Shown one piece after another: positions 45,098 to 53,785 of a stretch of DNA of 57,356 bases. Under the pieces are notes generated by a model, which was not told where the DNA came from, did no database searches, and worked only from the letters and a program-made list of their open reading frames with translations. This DNA comes from Akkermansia muciniphila (GTDB lineage Bacteria > Verrucomicrobiota > Verrucomicrobiia > Verrucomicrobiales > Akkermansiaceae). The DNA lies in NCBI GenBank assembly GCA_945888515.1, contig CAMDAD010000019.1:1-57356 (forward strand), in the 5' to 3' direction. The position numbers and the translations under genes were made by a program. Each line of letters begins with the position of its first letter. Position 1 is the first letter of the stretch.

Positions 45098-45464
45098 GAA
45101 CCAAGCGTTTGTATTGGAGGGAGGACGCACCGAAATTGATGAGGAGGGATTTTTCGATACCCGAAGCTTTCATATAGTTGATCACTTGCGCTTCCTCTGA
45201 ACCGGAGAGCGTTTGGAGAGCTTTGAGTTCCACAAGGATGGAATCATAACAAAGAAAATCGACTCGATAACTGGTTTGCAGAAGCTTCCCACGGTAATGG
45301 ACAGGCAGGGGATGCTCCCTTACGTAGGGTATGCCACATGCAACGAATTCATGTTCCAATGCCTCTTGATAAACGGGTTCCAAAAAGCCATGACCGAGGA
45401 TGCGATGCACCGTCATGGCGGCACCAAGAATGGCGTAGGTGAGAGGATCGCGTGGCACATTCAT
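44997..45464 (-). CDS. GxxExxY protein (PDDEXK_3 nuclease-like)
   Basis: 155 residues. The signature [13 protein letters not shown] gives the name. The rest shows the nuclease-like core with [21 protein letters not shown], then [13 protein letters not shown] (E-x-K type end of the fold) and [19 protein letters not shown]. The family belongs to the PD-(D/E)XK superfamily but its biochemistry is unproven. The C-terminal tail (about 128-155) comes from the hairpin repeat. Its ATG overlaps the stop of the DUF262/DUF1524 gene as ATGA, so it is translated in step with it. Confidence 0.92.
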   Translation of the reverse strand: MNVPRDPLTYAILGAAMTVHRILGHGFLEPVYQEALEHEFVACGIPYVREHPLPVHYRGKLLQTSYRVDFLCYDSILVELKALQTLSGSEEAQVINYMKASGIEKSLLINFGASSLQYKRLVLSLRKSVSSVDEITDPQMTQSDADFGNKARDDG

Positions 45465-47260
45465 AAGGAGTGGAACCAGGTTTGGATCTTCTTGGCCATG
45501 AGGAGGCGACGTTGTTTCAGGAAATCTTCGTAGTCGGGGATCTCTTCATCGAGCATCGTTGCGGGAAGACAATTGGCTGCCAAGTTCTCAATCATGACAG
45601 CACGTTTCGTGATGCCACCATACTTTTTCTCATCACCCGCGCATTGTTGGGCAAGCTTCTTGAAATAGACTTGTGGGTCTTTGTCTCCGATGGCGATATT
45701 GATCTCCGTCTGGGCGACGACTAGATTGGCAATTTGATTGTAGCGGCCTTTGGAAAGGTTGTGTTTTTTCTTCAGGTGATTTTTGGGATAGATGTGATGC
45801 ACATCACAGCGGTTCAGCAGAAGATCCCGCACGCTGATGTCACTGGAGAGAAAGCCTTTGTCCCCCATGGCAACTTGGGCGGCGCGGTAGCAGTGGAAGT
45901 AGGGACTGTTGGCGGAGGACGTATCCATTTGCTGCGGGAGAAGACCGTCCCAGAATCCCGCGCTCAACTACGCCGCGATGACGACCTCTGTATGCTTCAG
46001 CAGGCCGTTGGCACCAATCTGGCGGACGTCTTGATCGAAGGATGTTTCCGGATTCCCCGCATAGCGCCCCGTGAGGATGGACATGACATACCAACGGCGC
46101 AACAGACTCTCCAAATCAGCGGCGGGGACTTTTTCCTCACGGCCTAAGAGATAGACAATGTAGGCGAAGTTCACGGCATTTTGACCACCGATGATTCTGC
46201 TATCGATAAAACCCGCGGAGCGCAGGGTCATGACAAGGCGGTCGTAATGCGTCTTGTTCATGAAATTCAGAATGCCGGTCTTGAGGCGGGCGAAGGAAGA
46301 CTCGGCAATGGCGGCCTCGTATTGCTTGGTCTCGAAGTTTCTGCCCGAGAGTAGAGCAACAAGGTCTTGCAGCTTACCGCGCTTGAACTCTGAGGTGAAG
46401 GCCACGCGGAGCATGTCCGTGTAGGACGGATCATACAGATCGTCGTTCACGTCCTTGAGCCAAGAGAGCTTGGGAAAGAACTCAGAGGCTGCGAAGGCGG
46501 GGTCGCCGTTTTTGATTTTGGAATAGAACTCCGGCGCGATGGCGAGGTGGCAGAAGTAGTCGATTGCTTTGCGCAGCATGTTGCCGCCGTAAGATTCATT
46601 GGCTGCGATCTTGGACATAGCGAAATCCGCCTGGCTCAGGGCGGTACCAGCGGAGTTCACACGGATGAAAATTTCGGTCACAGTCTCGATATCGAGGTCT
46701 TCCGCCAACTCGATGATGCCGAGGTGGTTGTTGACGATCATCTTGAGCTTCTGCAGGACTTTTCCAATGTGCCTGCGATCCGCAGACGGATTTTTGGTGG
46801 TGTAGTCTTCGATGAGCTCGATCAGATCGGCATCGGCGGCGAACACAACGGCGACGTCAGGAATCCAAGCAGCATCTTTCGAGATCGCCGGGTTGCTCAC
46901 CTCGAACTTTTCCTCTTGAGGATGGAATGCGATGCGAATGCGTATGGTTTCGTAGTCCTTGGTGAGCACCTCGCGACCGAGCAGGCCGGCCATCAGAGCG
47001 GTGACCCGCTGCTGGCCATCGATGAGAATGCGCTTACCGGCGGAAAGAGTGCCATCCTTGAGCTTGACGGTGGGATTGCGCCACGCGATGAGGTAGCCGA
47101 CAGGATAGCCCGCGTAGAGGGAATCGAGGAGATTGCGGACCTTGGTAGGCTCCCAGACGAAGGGGCGCTGGATTTCGGGGATAGCAATCTCGCCGGACTT
47201 GACCCAAGCGAGCAGGACCTCGATGGGCTGAGGGGTGACGGAGTAACGTTGGGTAGACAT
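45461..47260 (-). pseudogene. DUF262-DUF1524 (GmrSD-like) gene interrupted by an in-frame TAG
   Basis: One continuous frame of about 599 codons broken only by TAG at 45968-45970. The first part (430 residues) is DUF262: [19 protein letters not shown] and the nucleotide-binding-like [13 protein letters not shown], then a helical region. After the TAG the frame resumes [17 protein letters not shown] and carries DUF1524 with the HNH-like core [17 protein letters not shown] and [10 protein letters not shown]. In GmrSD-type restriction factors these halves cleave modified DNA using nucleotide. There is no good ribosome-binding site to restart after the TAG. It is read-through, sequence error or a young pseudogene. 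Confidence 0.85.
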
Positions 47261-47309
47261 GGCAAAAAGTGCTGTGATGGGTGCTACTTGCGCTTGGGTT
47301 TGGATGATT

Positions 47310-47640
47310 TTGGGACGGTTACAACTTGGAAATGCAATGATCGCTGTTGGGTTTTAGAATACCTCATTGGCAGACTTTCAGCCAAGGCATTTTCTTGTAT
47401 GGTTGTTGAGTTTCTCTTGGACTTCGTAAATTTGCGCCCCGGTGATTCTGCTGAAGTCGATTCGCACGGGAAAATACTGGCGGATGAGGCCGCAGGTGTT
47501 TTCATTAAGTCCTCGCTCCCATGCATGGTAAGGATGGGCAGAGTAGCTTGTGGTTTCATGGATTTCATCGATGAGTTGATGCATGGCAAATTCCTTGCCG
47601 TTATCCTTAGTGAGCTTACGATATACTCAGTCAAAGCCGT
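47310..47640 (-). pseudogene. IS30-family transposase C-terminal relic
   Basis: Minus-strand fragment beginning around KLTKDNGKEFAMHQL, then SYSAHPYHAWERGLNENT, GLIRQYFP and VQEKLNNHTRKCLG, continuing past a stop codon as KSANEVF. This is the catalytic-Glu end of IS30 transposases. In-frame stops lie before, within and after the conserved part, and the N-terminal half is missing. No terminal inverted repeats were found. It lies just upstream of the DUF262 gene start. Confidence 0.8.
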
Positions 47641-47969
47641 TCTTCAGGCCCTGATCCACTCTTTTCCGATCCATTGCACTTCTAGGGGTTGAATCTAAGA
47701 TTTGAAACCGCATACTCTGGAATCTGAAAACTCTGAAATTCTGTTGTGTTGGGCAGCCTTGAAGAGAAAGAAGATTGCTAGGAGTCGTCGGACTGATGGG
47801 AGCGAATCCCTTTCTCTCGCTTGTTCGCGCTGGTCTTGTGGGCGCGTTCTTTGCCTTGCTGGGTCGCATGATGTATGGTAGATCATCTGCGTAATTCAGG
47901 TGTCCTGTGGATCTTGTGTTGGGGACGAGGAGACATCGTGAAAGATCGGGAACCATTCAACATTTTCTC
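47641..47969. other. Non-coding stretch upstream of the BNR_4 gene
   Basis: No supported gene. It is probably a mixture of insertion-sequence debris and the promoter region of the BNR_4 gene. Short frames on either strand carry no family pattern. No clear promoter boxes can be named. Confidence 0.5.
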
Positions 47970-50900
47970 ATGCCGCTTCGTTCACACCATCGCGTTTGCT
48001 TTTGGAATTTTCCTTTCGTGAACCTGCTGGCATGCGCAGCCTATGCCTTGCTTACCACTCGGGCCGGTGGCCAAATTACCTACGTGGACGCATCGGCATC
48101 CAATATGTCTCGTCTCGATGGCGTGGCTTTCACTCCCTCTACGGCCTCTCTAGCTTTTACTGACAAAAACTGGTCGCTCCGAACTACTCCGGGCTTGGCG
48201 AGCCATGACACCATCTATGAGGCGGGCGGCGGCGAAATTGTCCCCACCTTGCGCCAGCGGGTCAGTGGTTTAAGCCCTGGGCTTTATGATGTTTACGCGT
48301 ATTATTGGGTGGCCACGAGTGTCACCTGGCAGTTTGCCAGCAGTCTGGGAGCCATTCAGTTCCCCGTGAGCAGAGGGACGAATGCCAGCATTGGAACGCC
48401 TGTCACTTTCACTCCTGCATCAGCGGATCTATCCTATGTGCCTAGCGCCCATCTCACCGATGCTACTTTTGCCAGCGGTTCCGCACCCACTCAGGCCACT
48501 GGTGGAGCAGACCGAACCATGATACGGCAGTATCTGGGGAAACACTGGGTCGGTGCATCGGGTGAACTCGTCGTTCATTTACGCAATGCTGGTTTGATTA
48601 CCAATGCCGCCAACAGTCGCACTTGGTATGACGGCTTGGGCTATCGAGCATCGGCGGGATCCACACCGATCATTGGCTCCTCCTGGTCGATCGGTCTGGG
48701 AACGCCAGCCATTTCCGCTCCCACCCTCAGCAGCCTGATTTGGGGAAACAATACGGTCAACAATGCTGATAACAGCGCGGTCCACGCTACTGTGGACGGC
48801 GACTCTTCCACCCTGCAGGCAGAACCGATAAGCCTTGCTGACGGGCAGAGCGTGAAGCTCAGTGGAAAGGTTCATTTCCAAACCTCCATCACCGACACCG
48901 CATCGGCTAGCCAATTCCGGTGGGGTCTCTTTCATCACAACGGTTCTGTCGATTCCAGCGGCTGGACAGGCTACTGGGCGGGAAATGGCACTGCGGGGAA
49001 TGCCGGCAGCATGTTCCGCCTTATCAGCAGCAGCATCCTATACATTTCGGCAAATGCGATCAACGGCTCCTACCTTCCCAACAACATCATCGATCCCGGA
49101 ACAGTCAATATCACAGCTGGCGTTCATGACTTCCGTATCATCATCACTCGTGAAGGCAATGGCGTCAACATCAGCGCCCTGATGACCCGTGAATCGGATG
49201 GTGCCATACTCAGCAATATGACCGCCTCGGACCCGACAGGATACACCCAATTTACCCGAATCGGATTCCTCTCTGGCGGCGCACTGGATGCCGATCAGAT
49301 CAACCTTTATCAGCTGTCCTTGGAGTATCCTTTCACGCCTCCTGCTCCGCCACTGCCCGGCGAGATTGCGGAGGTAGCCCCCGACGGCACCTGGACTTGG
49401 TTCAATGACGAGCGCGCCGTATGGCATCAGGGGAAATTATTCGTCGGTTACGTACGAAGTGATGGAAACCCGGGCGTCACCCGATACGATCCCAGCACTG
49501 GCGTTGCCAACAATGTCAATTTCGGCACAGCCGCTTCGATCGAGGTGGATGATCACAACAACCCGTCTTTCACCGTGTTGCCAGATGGCAGGATCCTCGC
49601 GGTGTATTCCAAGCATGGAACAGCCAGTGCATTTTACAGCCGAATCTCCACCAACAACTCACCTTCCTCACTCGCCCACTGGAGCGCGGAATCCGTTAAG
49701 ACAACGCCGGCGCGCAATACCTATGCCAATACCTATGCGCTATCCGGTAACGGTCCCGGCGAGAATGGTGCGATTTATAATTTCTCTCGCTGCATCAACT
49801 ACAATCCATGCGTTACCGTATCCACCGACAATGGCGTCACCTGGGGGAATGTGACCCAAGTCATCAACGTAGGCACCGGAGGCACGCGACCCTACCCGCG
49901 ATATGTTTCTAACAAAAACAACCGCGTCGATTTGATCTACACCGACGGCCATCCCCGCAATGAGAACAACTCGGTTTATCACCTTTATTATCAAGCGCAG
50001 AGTTTCCGCAAGACAGACGGAAGTCTCCTGAAGTCGCTGGCTAATCTTCCCATCCAACACGGAGCTGTGAGCAATCCAACCGTCGGAGAGAAAGGTAGCG
50101 TCGTTTATCAATACGACGCTGCGTGGGGACGGGGGTGGACTTGGGACATCCACTACGGCGTGAACGGTCACCCTGTTTGTCTCTATCAGACCCAGCGTGA
50201 TGACGTAACAGGATCAGGCTGGAATCACGATCGTATCTACTATCACTACGCACGATGGACCGGCTTGACGTGGCAGAAAACATTCATCGCCCACGGAGGA
50301 CGTGGCATTTACTCATCAGAAGACGACTATGGCGGAGGGATGGCCCTAGATCCAGAAGATCCACGCATTATCTACATCTCATCGAACGCCGCCCGTCCAT
50401 TCGCTCTATCAGATATCAATAATGTACCACTCGGTCCGGGCGAACGATATGAGATATGGCGCGGTGTCACCCTCGATGGCGGTCTGACATTCACCTGGTC
50501 TCCTGTCACGCGAGATTCTTCGCAGGACAATTTGCGCCCGATCGTTCCAGAACATCACGGCTTATCGCGACACCTGCTCTGGTTTCAAGGATCCTATGTC
50601 AGCTATATCAACTACAGCACCAAAGTGATGGGCATCTTTGATCTGCCCAAGGTGTCACTCGCGCAATGGCGGCAGCAGAATTCCCTCGGGACCGATGCGA
50701 CTGATGATGCCGACAAAGATGGTCTGACCGACCTCGCCGAATACGCGCTGGGCGGTGATCCCCATGACTCATCAGACCGACCTGCTCCCTCTCTATCCGA
50801 CGGAGTCTTCCGCTTCAAACACCTGCCCTTGCGCAGCGATATCGAATCGATTGTGGAAACGAGCGAGGATCTCACCAACTGGACCGCTGTAGCGACTTTT

Positions 50901-51056
50901 CGTGGCAATGATCTGGGTCATACGATCGCACCCGGCATTGTCGCAACGTATGCGGAAGGTGATGTCACCAGCGTCAGACTCAGCCCGATGCCTCCCGGCA
51001 ACGCGGCAAATGGTTTCGTGCGCCTTAAAGTCCGTGAGGCTCCCACGCCTCGCTGA
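47970..51056 (+). CDS. Secreted BNR_4-repeat protein (glycan-active enzyme candidate)
   Basis: 1028 residues from the ATG that begins a signal peptide (PFVNLLACAAYALLTTRAGG). An N-terminal beta-sandwich region (about 45-480) includes a LamG-like section around FHHNGSVDSSGWTGYWAG. A BNR_4 propeller follows (about 465-900), starting APDGTWTWFNDERAVWHQGK, with VLPDGRILAVYSKHG and VTVSTDNGVTWGN. Near the C-terminus is the calcium-binding-like stretch DADKDGLTDLAEYALGG typical of secreted PVC proteins. BNR_4 proteins act on or bind polysaccharides; lyase or sialidase activity is inference. Confidence 0.85.
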   Translation: MPLRSHHRVCFWNFPFVNLLACAAYALLTTRAGGQITYVDASASNMSRLDGVAFTPSTASLAFTDKNWSLRTTPGLASHDTIYEAGGGEIVPTLRQRVSGLSPGLYDVYAYYWVATSVTWQFASSLGAIQFPVSRGTNASIGTPVTFTPASADLSYVPSAHLTDATFASGSAPTQATGGADRTMIRQYLGKHWVGASGELVVHLRNAGLITNAANSRTWYDGLGYRASAGSTPIIGSSWSIGLGTPAISAPTLSSLIWGNNTVNNADNSAVHATVDGDSSTLQAEPISLADGQSVKLSGKVHFQTSITDTASASQFRWGLFHHNGSVDSSGWTGYWAGNGTAGNAGSMFRLISSSILYISANAINGSYLPNNIIDPGTVNITAGVHDFRIIITREGNGVNISALMTRESDGAILSNMTASDPTGYTQFTRIGFLSGGALDADQINLYQLSLEYPFTPPAPPLPGEIAEVAPDGTWTWFNDERAVWHQGKLFVGYVRSDGNPGVTRYDPSTGVANNVNFGTAASIEVDDHNNPSFTVLPDGRILAVYSKHGTASAFYSRISTNNSPSSLAHWSAESVKTTPARNTYANTYALSGNGPGENGAIYNFSRCINYNPCVTVSTDNGVTWGNVTQVINVGTGGTRPYPRYVSNKNNRVDLIYTDGHPRNENNSVYHLYYQAQSFRKTDGSLLKSLANLPIQHGAVSNPTVGEKGSVVYQYDAAWGRGWTWDIHYGVNGHPVCLYQTQRDDVTGSGWNHDRIYYHYARWTGLTWQKTFIAHGGRGIYSSEDDYGGGMALDPEDPRIIYISSNAARPFALSDINNVPLGPGERYEIWRGVTLDGGLTFTWSPVTRDSSQDNLRPIVPEHHGLSRHLLWFQGSYVSYINYSTKVMGIFDLPKVSLAQWRQQNSLGTDATDDADKDGLTDLAEYALGGDPHDSSDRPAPSLSDGVFRFKHLPLRSDIESIVETSEDLTNWTAVATFRGNDLGHTIAPGIVATYAEGDVTSVRLSPMPPGNAANGFVRLKVREAPTPR

Positions 51057-51230
51057 TTTCCGCATCTCCCCGCTAAGTCATCGGATGTTTACATGTTGAT
51101 CAATGACTCGTAAGCCCTCGAGTTCATCGCCCTTCGCAAGTGGTGACGATGCCCATTCACATAGCGAACCAACTCTACTCCTCCGTATGGGGTGGAGAAC
51201 CATTTTGACGCGGGCCATCTCATTTTACCC

Positions 51231-53342
51231 TCACGGCGGATGAGGAGTGCTCACTTCCGTCGGAAGCGCGAGGGCGTTGCCGGCATTGTGCAGTTGCTTG
51301 ATTTCGGCTGGGCTCAGCACGCGGGACCAGAGGGCGACTTCATCGATGAGACCATCGAAATTCCGTCCGGTGCCCTCGCGGTGACCGCCGATGATGAGCC
51401 CGGCGCACTCAGACGCAGGGCCTGGGACGGGCAGTGCGTGAGCGGCCACTTGAATGCCGTTGACAAATAGAGTCAGTTGGGAGCTGTCAAAGGCAAAGGC
51501 CACGTGAGCCCAGCGGTCGGCGAAAAGGGTGCGATCGAGCTCTAGCGGAAAAGGCCCTTGGGCGAGTGGTGTGGGCGCTGCGGTGCTAGCGGCAGCTGCA
51601 GGCTGAAGAGTGACAGTGTGGAGTTCCAAGTTGATTTTAGCGGCGTCCGTTTCCGCCGAGCGGAAGCCGAGGGAGAGGTGGTAGCCAGGTGCAGTGCTGC
51701 CGCCGAGAGCGGATTCCAGCAAAAAGTGGCGGTCTTTGCTGCCGTGTGCAGGCAACGAACTCGGCTTGCACCAGAGTGAGACGGTGTGCGCAGCGCTGTT
51801 GTCGTCCAGCGGATTTCGCCCAGCTCTCTCGGGCAGTGCTGGGCTGTCATCGAGAGCTTGGCGACCGATGCGAAGGTATTGCTGCGCGGAGCGCGAAAAG
51901 GACGCCGCCCCACCGCGCACGCCACCCTGGACCGGGAAAGTGGCACCATGAACCGCGACGGCATCGAAACGCGCTCCGGTCACAGCGGAATTTTTCCCAT
52001 TGTCATCAAAGTTCCACCAAGCCCGCAGGTCTCGGCCCAGTCCCGCTCCCGACTGGGGCACTAATTGACCGTAGGGAATGACAATTTCCCGCTGAATGGT
52101 GCCATCCGCAAGATAAAACCGACCAGTCAGTTTAAATGATGTAGCGCGGGTATCCGCAGTCAGAGTGAAGAACTGCCGCGGCTGCAGGGAAGACCATTCA
52201 AGATCGGGATGCGTGACATTTAGCGAGGCGATCACGCCGGTGTGGGCGGGAGAAGTGACGAAATCGTGAAGATCATAGCCGACGCGTTGGCGGTGGATGA
52301 TGTGGCGCGAAACGTGGATGTCACCGCCCACGAGTACGACGCCTGCGATTTGTTTGGCTTTGATGAAATCGAGGAGGGCATCGCGCTCATGAAGATAGGT
52401 GAACATGTCATCGTTCTCGCCGTTTTTTTTGTCCTGCCAGATTTGACCCATGACTAGGACCTTAAAAGGTGCCTGTGAGGTTTCCAATTGTTGTCGGAGC
52501 CAGTTCCACTGCTCAAGACCAAAACAGGTTTTCTTCTGAGGATCCACGGGGGAGCTCATGGTCTGCGACCACCAGCGTGGGTCTAGCAGAAAAATTTCCA
52601 TGGGACCCGTTTGGACCTTGTGATAGATGCCCTCGGTGCCTGTGCCGTATTGATCGTGGGCGCGGTATTCGGTGAAGCCGCGCCGCGTGTTCACGCGCCG
52701 ATCGGCAGCATTGACGCCATTTCCATTGTTGAGGCCGAAGTCGTGATCATCCCAAGTGCCCACGGCAGAGGTGCTGCGGATCAATCTCTGCAAGAAGGGT
52801 GTTTCCAGAAAAGCGCGATGCTTTTCGCGAATGGAGGGGAGGTCCGCGACATCGATGTAGGGCGTGTCGCCACCAAAGATCAGTTGATCGACTTTCAGCG
52901 CGGCGATGCGCTGCCACAAGGGCTCAGCGGTGGCATTGGCACAAGAAGCGAAGGCGGCAGTGACGCAGGTGCGGGCGCTGGGGGAATCGGCGGTTTTGAA
53001 ACTCAGCCCATCGGAGGGGCTGAGCAATACAGTGGGGGGCGTGGTGCCGAGGTCTTCGATTCGATAGGTATAGTTGGTGGCGGCAGCTAGGCCGGTGACG
53101 CGGAAGCGGGCGACGTGGTCCGTGTCGAAAAGACTGCTAGCCTCGCTGGTGGCGACGACTTGTAGATTCGCATTCAGCACGCTGAGCCGCAGGTTTTTTT
53201 CCTCGGCTCCCGGGCGATAGAGAAAATGGGCTTCTGTCCCTGTCACCGTGCCCACGAGAGGACCTGTTTGGGCCATGGCGGCAATGCTGGCGCATAGCGC
53301 GATGAGTGAGCAAAGTAGGAGGCGAGGTGCTAATACTATCAT
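51231..53342 (-). CDS. Secreted PhoD-type phosphatase with C-terminal LamG domain
   Basis: 703 residues with signal peptide (to about residue 24, AMAQ). A fibronectin-like N-domain (about 25-110; LAAATNYTYRIED) is followed by a PhoD metallophosphatase core with AAFASCANAT, LIFGGDTPYIDVADL, VGTWDDHDFGLNNGNG, LLDPRWW and LVGGDIHVSRHIIH, giving the Asp/His metal ligands. A LamG/concanavalin-like domain (about 430-690; SLWCKPSSLPAHGSKDRHF, FDGLIDEVALWSRVLSPAE) completes it. It would release phosphate from phosphodiesters or phosphomonoesters outside the cell while the LamG part binds sugars. Confidence 0.9.
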   Translation of the reverse strand: MIVLAPRLLLCSLIALCASIAAMAQTGPLVGTVTGTEAHFLYRPGAEEKNLRLSVLNANLQVVATSEASSLFDTDHVARFRVTGLAAATNYTYRIEDLGTTPPTVLLSPSDGLSFKTADSPSARTCVTAAFASCANATAEPLWQRIAALKVDQLIFGGDTPYIDVADLPSIREKHRAFLETPFLQRLIRSTSAVGTWDDHDFGLNNGNGVNAADRRVNTRRGFTEYRAHDQYGTGTEGIYHKVQTGPMEIFLLDPRWWSQTMSSPVDPQKKTCFGLEQWNWLRQQLETSQAPFKVLVMGQIWQDKKNGENDDMFTYLHERDALLDFIKAKQIAGVVLVGGDIHVSRHIIHRQRVGYDLHDFVTSPAHTGVIASLNVTHPDLEWSSLQPRQFFTLTADTRATSFKLTGRFYLADGTIQREIVIPYGQLVPQSGAGLGRDLRAWWNFDDNGKNSAVTGARFDAVAVHGATFPVQGGVRGGAASFSRSAQQYLRIGRQALDDSPALPERAGRNPLDDNSAAHTVSLWCKPSSLPAHGSKDRHFLLESALGGSTAPGYHLSLGFRSAETDAAKINLELHTVTLQPAAAASTAAPTPLAQGPFPLELDRTLFADRWAHVAFAFDSSQLTLFVNGIQVAAHALPVPGPASECAGLIIGGHREGTGRNFDGLIDEVALWSRVLSPAEIKQLHNAGNALALPTEVSTPHPP

Positions 53343-53785
53343 GGTGTGCTTAAGCTGCGAGCGGCGGCGAACATTCTCCCGAAGTCAGGCATTTGCGGCG
53401 GCAGCGCGGGAAAAAATGCGAGCCGTTTGCAATATGGAAAGATCTGTTTTTGCCAGAAGATCATTAACAAAAGGAGAGTAACTTCTGTCTGTGGTAATGC
53501 AACCATAGTCTCGAATTCCCTGTTTTTTGCTCTTCTCTGCGGTCAGCATTCGTAAGCGGATGAAGCCGCATGCAGTCACCAACGGAGACATCGTTTCATC
53601 AGACCCGAATCCGCACCTGCGTGATGTTGATGTTGGGCAGATTGCTGACGTTTGTGATGAATGGAATCGCAAGCTTCGCGGGTGGGCCGCTGTCTACTTC
53701 GCGTCGTGACATCCTTGCGAACTTGTCATCGCTGCAAGATCGATTCACCTCGATGCGTAATCAGAAAAAATTGTTAGCCAGCCTT
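53343..53785. other. Intergenic region with a possible group II intron relic
   Basis: Gap between the divergent PhoD gene and the SGNH-propeller gene. The only notable feature is a short frame with intron-maturase-like residues (see 53623-53709). The frame continues upstream of the chosen start of the next gene, but that part has no family features. No clear promoter is seen. Confidence 0.5.
53623..53709 (+). pseudogene. Possible group II intron maturase C-terminal relic
   Basis: About 28 codons ending VGQIADVCDEWNRKLRGWAA then a Val-Tyr-Phe ending and stop. Group II intron reverse transcriptases end with a motif of the form LNRxLRGWAAYF; the match here is nearly exact apart from one inserted residue. 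Only this end is present. Because it is so short it could be chance. Confidence 0.3.

Noticed and set aside
46547-47692. Long plus-strand open frame (381 codons) opposite the DUF262 gene
   Set aside because: It is antisense to a clearly conserved protein, and its translation shows no domain pattern.
50939-50946. TGTCGCAA box inside the BNR_4 gene
   Set aside because: An isolated copy in coding sequence; about two such octamers are expected by chance in the window.
53385-53672. 95-codon minus-strand frame in the gap before the SGNH gene
   Set aside because: No ribosome-binding site or recognisable pattern; it overlaps the possible intron relic in another frame.
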